Assembly (NCBI GenBank): GCA_027489105.1
Contig: JAIYAJ010000447.1
Span: 1-10,157 of the forward strand
Origin: Zymomonas sp.
GTDB taxonomy: Bacteria > Pseudomonadota > Alphaproteobacteria > Sphingomonadales > Sphingomonadaceae
Reading direction: 5' to 3'
Length of the DNA: 10,157 bases
The notes under the pieces are model-generated. The model had not been told where the DNA came from, ran no database searches, and saw only the letters and a list, made by a program, of their open reading frames with translations. Shown here in pieces: positions 6,518 to 10,157 of the stretch. The first letter of the stretch is position 1, and each line of letters begins with the position of its first letter. Position numbers and translations under genes: made by a program.

Positions 6518-8539
6518 ATGACGCGGCGGGGGCGGATGATCGGGCGCATCGGGCTGGCCCTGCTCGGGCTGGTCCTCGTCACCTGGGCGGTGGGATGGGC
6601 GATAAGGCTGATGCCGCCGCTCGGCCCGCTCGAACTGCCCAAGGGTGGACCCGGCGAGACGCGCTGGGACCAGTGGGGCGCCACCATGGGCGGCACCCGC
6701 TACACCCCCGCCGCGCAGATCACCCCCGCCAATGTCGCGCATCTGAAGGTCGCGTGGCGCTATTCGACCGGCGAGCTGGCGCGCCGGCCCGACGCGATGC
6801 TGACCAACAGCACCAACGAGACGACGCCGATCCTCGCCGCCGGCTCGCTGATCACCTGCACGCCCTTCGGTCGGGTCATCGCGCTCGATCCGGCGACGGG
6901 GCGCGAGAAGTGGGTCTATGATGCGGGTATCGACACCCGCTTCCAGCTGCCCGACCAATATATCTGCCGGGGCGTGTCACAGTGGCAGGATGCCGCCGCT
7001 ACCGCCTCCGCTACTGGCCCGGCCGCCTGCTCGACCCGGATCATCCTGGCGACGGTCGACATGCGACTGATCGCGCTCGACGCGCGCACCGGGCGCCCCT
7101 GCGCCGGCTTCGGCGACAAGGGCATCGTCCGGGTCGACCCCGGCAAGCTCCACCATCGCGGCGAGGTCAAGCTCGCCGCCCCCGCCGCGATCGTCCGCGA
7201 CAGCATCGTCATCGGCACGTCGGTGCTCGACAATGTCCGCGCCAATGCGCCACGCGGGATCATTCGCGCCTTCGACGCGCGCAGCGGGCGGCAGATCTGG
7301 ACCTTCGACCCGATCCCGCAGGAGGGCGGGCCCGACCGCGACTGGATGGGCGACAGCCGCCGCACGACCGGCGCCGCCAATGTCTGGTCGGTGATCGCGG
7401 GCGACCCCGACCTCAACATGGTGTTCCTGCCGACATCGAGCGCCTCGCCCGATTATTATGGCGGGCTGCGGCCCGGCGACAATCGCCACGCCAACAGCAC
7501 GGTCGCGCTCGATGCCGCGACGGGCAAGCTCGTCTGGGCCCGCCAGCTGATCCACCACGACATATGGGACTATGACACCCCGGCCCAGCCGACGCTGGTC
7601 GATATACAACGCGGCGGCCGCCGCATTCCCGCGCTCGTCCAGCCGACCAAGCAGGGCTATGTCTTCGTCCTCGACCGGCGCACCGGCGCGCCGCTCTTCC
7701 CGATCGACGAGGTCCCCGTGCCGCAGGGCGGCGTGCCTGGCGAATGGCTGTCGCCGACCCAGCCGCGCCCGCGCCTGCCGAAGCCGATCGTCCCGCAGAG
7801 CATCACCCCCGATCAGGCCTGGGGCTTCACCCCCTGGGACCGGGGCAAATGCCGCGACCTGATCGCCCAATATCGCTCCGAAGGGCTGTTCACCCCGATC
7901 ACGACGCGCGGCACGATCACCTATCCGGCGGCCTCGGGCGGCGCCAATTGGGGCGGCGGCGCGATCGATCCGGTGCGGCAGATCTTCTACGTCAACAGCA
8001 GCCGGGTCGCCTCGGTCATCAAGCTGCGCCCGCGCAAGCCGGGGGGCAGCGGCACCGTCCAGCTGTCGGCGCATGAGGACGTCTCGCCGATGGCCGGCAC
8101 CCCCTATGACGTCAAGCGCGAGTGGCTCCTGTCCCCGCTCGGCGCCCCCTGCACGCCGCCGCCCTGGGGCGGCCTCACCGCGATCGACCTGCGCAGCGGC
8201 CGCATCCTGTGGGACGTTCCGCTAGGGACGATCAACGACCGCCTGCCGATCCCCCTTCCCGTGGACATCACCCTCGGGACCCCGAATATCGGCGGGCCGG
8301 TCGCCACCGGCGGCGGCGTGCTCTTCATCGCGGCGACGATGGACCGCAATCTGCGCGCGATCGACATGCGCAGCGGCAAGCTGCTCTGGCAGGACCCGCT
8401 GCCGGGCGGCAGCCAGACCACGCCGATGAGCTATGTCACCGGCGGCCGCCAATATGTGGTCGTGTCATCGGGGCAGCATATGTGGTTCCAGACGCCCCGG
8501 TCGGACGAGCTGATCGCCTATGCCCTGCCGGTGAAGTGA
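6518..8539 (+). CDS. Membrane-anchored PQQ-dependent dehydrogenase, glucose/quinate dehydrogenase family
   Basis: This 673-residue quinoprotein has one N-terminal membrane helix (about 11-29) after a basic start, followed by a periplasmic beta-propeller. It matches E. coli glucose dehydrogenase (Gcd) throughout: WGATMGGTRYTPAAQITPAN (53-72), NETTPILAAGSLITCTPFG (100-118), CRGV (150-153), HHDIWDYDTPAQPTLVDI (346-363), KQGYVFVLDRRTG (378-390), and the C-terminal ATMDRNLRAIDM and QYVVVSSGQH. D351 and K378 are 27 residues apart, as are the catalytic Asp466 and PQQ-binding Lys493 of Gcd. There is no CxxCH haem motif and no adjacent Cys pair, so electrons should go to ubiquinone. The five-helix domain of Gcd is reduced to one helix. 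The substrate is an alcohol, sugar or cyclic polyol. ATG 6518 follows the lipoyl stop by one base; ATG 6536, behind a G-rich stretch, is possible. No PQQ-synthesis gene is in view. Confidence 0.93.
   Translation: MTRRGRMIGRIGLALLGLVLVTWAVGWAIRLMPPLGPLELPKGGPGETRWDQWGATMGGTRYTPAAQITPANVAHLKVAWRYSTGELARRPDAMLTNSTNETTPILAAGSLITCTPFGRVIALDPATGREKWVYDAGIDTRFQLPDQYICRGVSQWQDAAATASATGPAACSTRIILATVDMRLIALDARTGRPCAGFGDKGIVRVDPGKLHHRGEVKLAAPAAIVRDSIVIGTSVLDNVRANAPRGIIRAFDARSGRQIWTFDPIPQEGGPDRDWMGDSRRTTGAANVWSVIAGDPDLNMVFLPTSSASPDYYGGLRPGDNRHANSTVALDAATGKLVWARQLIHHDIWDYDTPAQPTLVDIQRGGRRIPALVQPTKQGYVFVLDRRTGAPLFPIDEVPVPQGGVPGEWLSPTQPRPRLPKPIVPQSITPDQAWGFTPWDRGKCRDLIAQYRSEGLFTPITTRGTITYPAASGGANWGGGAIDPVRQIFYVNSSRVASVIKLRPRKPGGSGTVQLSAHEDVSPMAGTPYDVKREWLLSPLGAPCTPPPWGGLTAIDLRSGRILWDVPLGTINDRLPIPLPVDITLGTPNIGGPVATGGGVLFIAATMDRNLRAIDMRSGKLLWQDPLPGGSQTTPMSYVTGGRQYVVVSSGQHMWFQTPRSDELIAYALPVK
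8518..8539. other. Convergent 3' gene overlap (quinoprotein / TetR)
   Basis: The stop of the plus-strand quinoprotein gene (8537-8539) lies inside the last codons of the minus-strand TetR gene (stop at 8518-8520). The two coding regions share 22 bases. No terminator hairpin with a T-run is visible here, so the two transcripts probably run into each other and could form antisense pairs. Confidence 0.85.
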
Positions 8540-9345
8540 AGCCCGGCGTCGCGCTCGGCGCGGTTGGTGGAGGCCGCAGCGCCGATCTCGCTCATCCCCA
8601 GTTCGCGGTGCTTTTCGGCCAGTAGCGCGATATAATGGCGGCGCACTTCGCCTTCCAGCGACAGGATCGCGCTCTTCAGGAAATTGGCGTGGAGCTCGAT
8701 GCAGCAGGTCAGCCCGTCGATCGTCCCCACCGCCCAGCGATGGTAGATGACGAACTCGGTCGCGACGAGCTCCTGCGCGATCCGCTCCAGGTCGAGGTCG
8801 GTGCAGGCATGGCCCGCGATGATCTCCCGGTCGAGCCAGTTGCGGAAGCGGTTATAGGCGACCGAGCCCAGCTCGCGGATCGCGGCGGGCCGGGGCACCG
8901 ATGAGAAATAGAAGTCGATCACCGTGCGCGCATAGAGCGAGTCGCGGTACATTTCGGCCACCATCCAGTCGAGTTCCTTGAACACGACCTCGATGCTGTA
9001 CTCCTTCTTCTTGCGCGTGACGTGGCGGCGGACCTCGCGCAGGCGCTCGGCCACGGTCGCGAAGATGACGCCTTCCTTGTCGCCATAGAGGCGGTAGAGC
9101 GTGCGCGGCGCGACATCGGCCTCGCGACTCAGCCGCTCGATCGTCAGCGCCTGCACCCCGCCCTCGCCCAATATATTGTGCGCAGCATTGATGATGCGCG
9201 CGCGGCGCTCGGTCATCCCCTGGCTGGCATAGCGCTTGCGGGGGCGCGGCTTGGTCGTGCCCGCCTCGGCGTCGATATCGCCACCCTCGATATCGCCGAG
9301 CTCGATATCGTCAGGTTCGATGTCGCCAGAGTCGATGTCGGTCAT
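8518..9345 (-). CDS. TetR-family transcriptional regulator with acidic repeat at N-terminus
   Basis: This 275-residue protein has a TetR-type DNA-binding domain at about 45-95. It contains RIINAAHNILGEGGVQALTI (50-69), the helix-turn-helix LSREADVAPRTLYRLYGDKE (72-91), then a ligand-binding C-domain. Unlike typical TetR proteins of about 200 residues it begins with about 43 extra residues: an acidic repeat (2-27) followed by a basic stretch PRPRKR (33-38). The ATG at 9345 is chosen; an in-frame TTG at 9402 would overlap the upstream gene and has no better ribosome site. The Shine-Dalgarno signal is weak, with AGGGA lying inside the loop of an inverted repeat. The gene follows the nitronate-monooxygenase-like gene by 32 bases on the same strand. 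It is the only regulator in the window and a natural candidate to control the catabolic operon, by ligand-released repression, but this is inference from position. Confidence 0.9.
   Translation of the reverse strand: MTDIDSGDIEPDDIELGDIEGGDIDAEAGTTKPRPRKRYASQGMTERRARIINAAHNILGEGGVQALTIERLSREADVAPRTLYRLYGDKEGVIFATVAERLREVRRHVTRKKKEYSIEVVFKELDWMVAEMYRDSLYARTVIDFYFSSVPRPAAIRELGSVAYNRFRNWLDREIIAGHACTDLDLERIAQELVATEFVIYHRWAVGTIDGLTCCIELHANFLKSAILSLEGEVRRHYIALLAEKHRELGMSEIGAAASTNRAERDAGLHFTGRA
9266..9340 (-). repeat. Five 15-base tandem repeat units coding an acidic xxDI(E/D) repeat
   Basis: On the plus strand the units are 9266-9280, 9281-9295, 9296-9310, 9311-9325 and 9326-9340, each ending in TCGATATCG or TCGATGTCG with a variable five- to six-base lead. 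Read on the minus strand they encode SGDIE, PDDIE, LGDIE, GGDID at the start of the TetR protein. The period keeps the reading frame, so copy number can change by slippage without breaking the gene. Confidence 0.85.
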
Positions 9346-9349
9346 TGCG

Positions 9350-9376
9350 GACAGGCTAATCCCTAAAGCGCCTGTC
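9350..9376. promoter_or_regulatory. Perfect 7-base inverted repeat before the TetR start (candidate operator or hairpin)
   Basis: GACAGGC (9350-9356) and GCCTGTC (9370-9376) are exact reverse complements, separated by 13 bases. The repeat lies wholly within the 32-base gap between the flavoprotein stop and the TetR ATG. The arm starts are 20 bases apart, close to two helical turns, as expected for a dimeric regulator binding one face. In RNA the hairpin loop would hold the AGGGA that is the only Shine-Dalgarno candidate. No T-run follows, so it is not a typical terminator. Confidence 0.45.
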
Positions 9377-9377
9377 G

Positions 9378-10157
9378 TCACGCTCTGGAGAAGTCCTGCC
9401 AACTGGCCTTAGTGCGCAGGGCGGCGATCGCTTCGCCATAGTCACGCTCCAGCGTCGCCACCCGATCGGCGACGCTTTCGACCGCCTTGACCGCGCCGAC
9501 GCCCTGCCCCGATCCCCAGATGTCGCGCCACGCCTTCGCATCGGCGCCGGAGGCCGAGCCGAAGTCCATCGCGCTCGGGTCGCGCTCGGGCAGGGCATCG
9601 GGGTCCATCCCCGCCGCCACGATCGACGAGCGCAGATAATTGCCGTGCACGCCGGTGAAATAGCTCGAATAGACGATGTCCGACGCCCCCGCCTCGACGA
9701 TCGCCTGCTTGTAGCCGTCGACCGCATTGGCCTCGACCGTCGCGATCCAGGGCGAGCCGATATAGGCGAAGTCCGCCCCCAGCGCCTGCGCCGCCAGGAT
9801 CGACCGGCCGGTGGCGATCGCCCCCGACAGGGCGACGAGCCCGTCGAACCAGGCGCGCACCTCTTGCACCAGCGCAAAGGGCGACAGCGTCCCCGCATGC
9901 CCGCCCGCGCCGGCCGCGACGAGGATCAGGCCATCGGCCCCGCGCTCGACCGCCTTGCGCGCGAAGCGATCGTTGATGACGTCGTGCAGCACGATCCCGC
10001 CCCAGCCATGCACCCCCGCATTGACGTCCTCGCGCACGCCGAGCGAGGTGATCACCAGCGGCACCTTCCACTTGGCGCAGACCTGCAGGTCATGCTCGAG
10101 CCGGTCGTTCGAACGGTGGACGATCTGGTTGACCGCAAAGGGCGCCGCCGGCCGGTC
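9378..10157 (-). CDS. Nitronate monooxygenase-like FMN protein (5' end off right edge)
   Basis: The 259 visible residues form the greater part of a TIM-barrel flavoprotein of the nitronate monooxygenase/2-nitropropane dioxygenase family. Landmarks in fragment numbering are PFAVNQIVH (6-14), RGADGLILVAAGAGGHAG (72-89, with H87 in the GGH motif) and SGAIATGRSILAAQALGADF (111-130, the FMN-phosphate strand). Also visible are GSPWIATVEANAVDGYK (135-151) and FTGVHGNYLRSSI (167-179). The frame stays open to the window end, so a GTG at 10064 is only an internal valine codon and the true start lies outside. Family members oxidise nitronates or act as FMN/NADH quinone or enoyl reductases, and the precise substrate is not visible. 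It lies upstream of TetR on the same strand and is probably co-transcribed with it. Confidence 0.88.
   Translation of the reverse strand, partial: DRPAAPFAVNQIVHRSNDRLEHDLQVCAKWKVPLVITSLGVREDVNAGVHGWGGIVLHDVINDRFARKAVERGADGLILVAAGAGGHAGTLSPFALVQEVRAWFDGLVALSGAIATGRSILAAQALGADFAYIGSPWIATVEANAVDGYKQAIVEAGASDIVYSSYFTGVHGNYLRSSIVAAGMDPDALPERDPSAMDFGSASGADAKAWRDIWGSGQGVGAVKAVESVADRVATLERDYGEAIAALRTKASWQDFSRA

Noticed and set aside
6514..6620. Possible frameshifted remainder of an E2 acyltransferase after the lipoyl domain
   Set aside because: The sequence after the stop encodes the basic start and membrane helix of the quinoprotein in another frame, and no subunit-binding or catalytic E2 motif is found in any frame.
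6518..8539. Quinohaemoprotein or polyvinyl-alcohol-dehydrogenase type enzyme
   Set aside because: No CxxCH haem motif and no adjacent cysteine pair; the closest match from start to end is the glucose/quinate dehydrogenase type.
9346..9402. TTG start at 9402 for TetR, adding 19 residues
   Set aside because: It would overlap the upstream flavoprotein gene and add residues with no family match; ATG 9345 is the simpler start.
9394..9412. Short dyad GCCA/TGGC near 9400 as a second operator
   Set aside because: Arms of only four bases inside the flavoprotein coding region; expected by chance at this GC content.
10062..10064. GTG at 10064 as the start of the flavoprotein
   Set aside because: The frame continues upstream to the window edge with family-like sequence (PFAVNQIVH), so this is an internal valine codon.

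Overview
The DNA is GC-rich and almost wall-to-wall coding, with tight gene overlaps. Its gene content (SDR enzymes, a membrane quinoprotein dehydrogenase, a nitronate-monooxygenase-like flavoprotein, a TetR regulator) suggests an alphaproteobacterium, most likely a sphingomonad. That assignment rests on gene content and style, not on a marker gene. I see no rRNA, tRNA, mobile element, CRISPR array or origin, and no gene-free stretch longer than about 32 bases.

Layout: (1) Bases 2-592, minus strand: the N-terminal 197 residues of a TPR-repeat protein that runs off the left edge. (2) Bases 610-8539, plus strand: nine genes in one probable operon with junctions from a 4-base overlap to a 17-base gap. 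In order these are a small ABM-fold (antibiotic biosynthesis monooxygenase-like) protein, two SDR oxidoreductases, a DAD-like cupin, a divergent M24/creatinase-fold protein, the E1 alpha and E1 beta subunits of a ThDP-dependent acoin/2-oxoacid dehydrogenase, a stand-alone lipoyl-domain protein, and a membrane-anchored PQQ dehydrogenase of the glucose/quinate dehydrogenase family. (3) Bases 8518-10157, minus strand: a nitronate-monooxygenase-like flavoprotein whose 5' end is off the right edge, followed by a TetR-family regulator. The regulator's 3' end overlaps the quinoprotein gene by 22 bases.

The operon looks catabolic. The quinoprotein would oxidise an alcohol or sugar-like compound at the periplasmic face and pass electrons to ubiquinone. 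The SDRs would carry out further alcohol/ketone conversions inside the cell. The cupin and the E1 pair belong to families that both include enzymes cleaving alpha-hydroxyketones (2,4'-dihydroxyacetophenone dioxygenase and acetoin dehydrogenase). I therefore infer, without proof, a pathway built around C-C cleavage of a hydroxyketone or diketone. The substrate is not visible in the sequence.

The most unusual point is that E1 alpha/beta are followed by a 79-residue bare lipoyl domain, with no E2 acyltransferase and no E3. The M24 protein also has altered metal-site residues, which suggests a function other than ordinary peptidase activity. TetR may control the cluster, and a perfect 7-base inverted repeat just before its start codon is a candidate operator or RNA hairpin.
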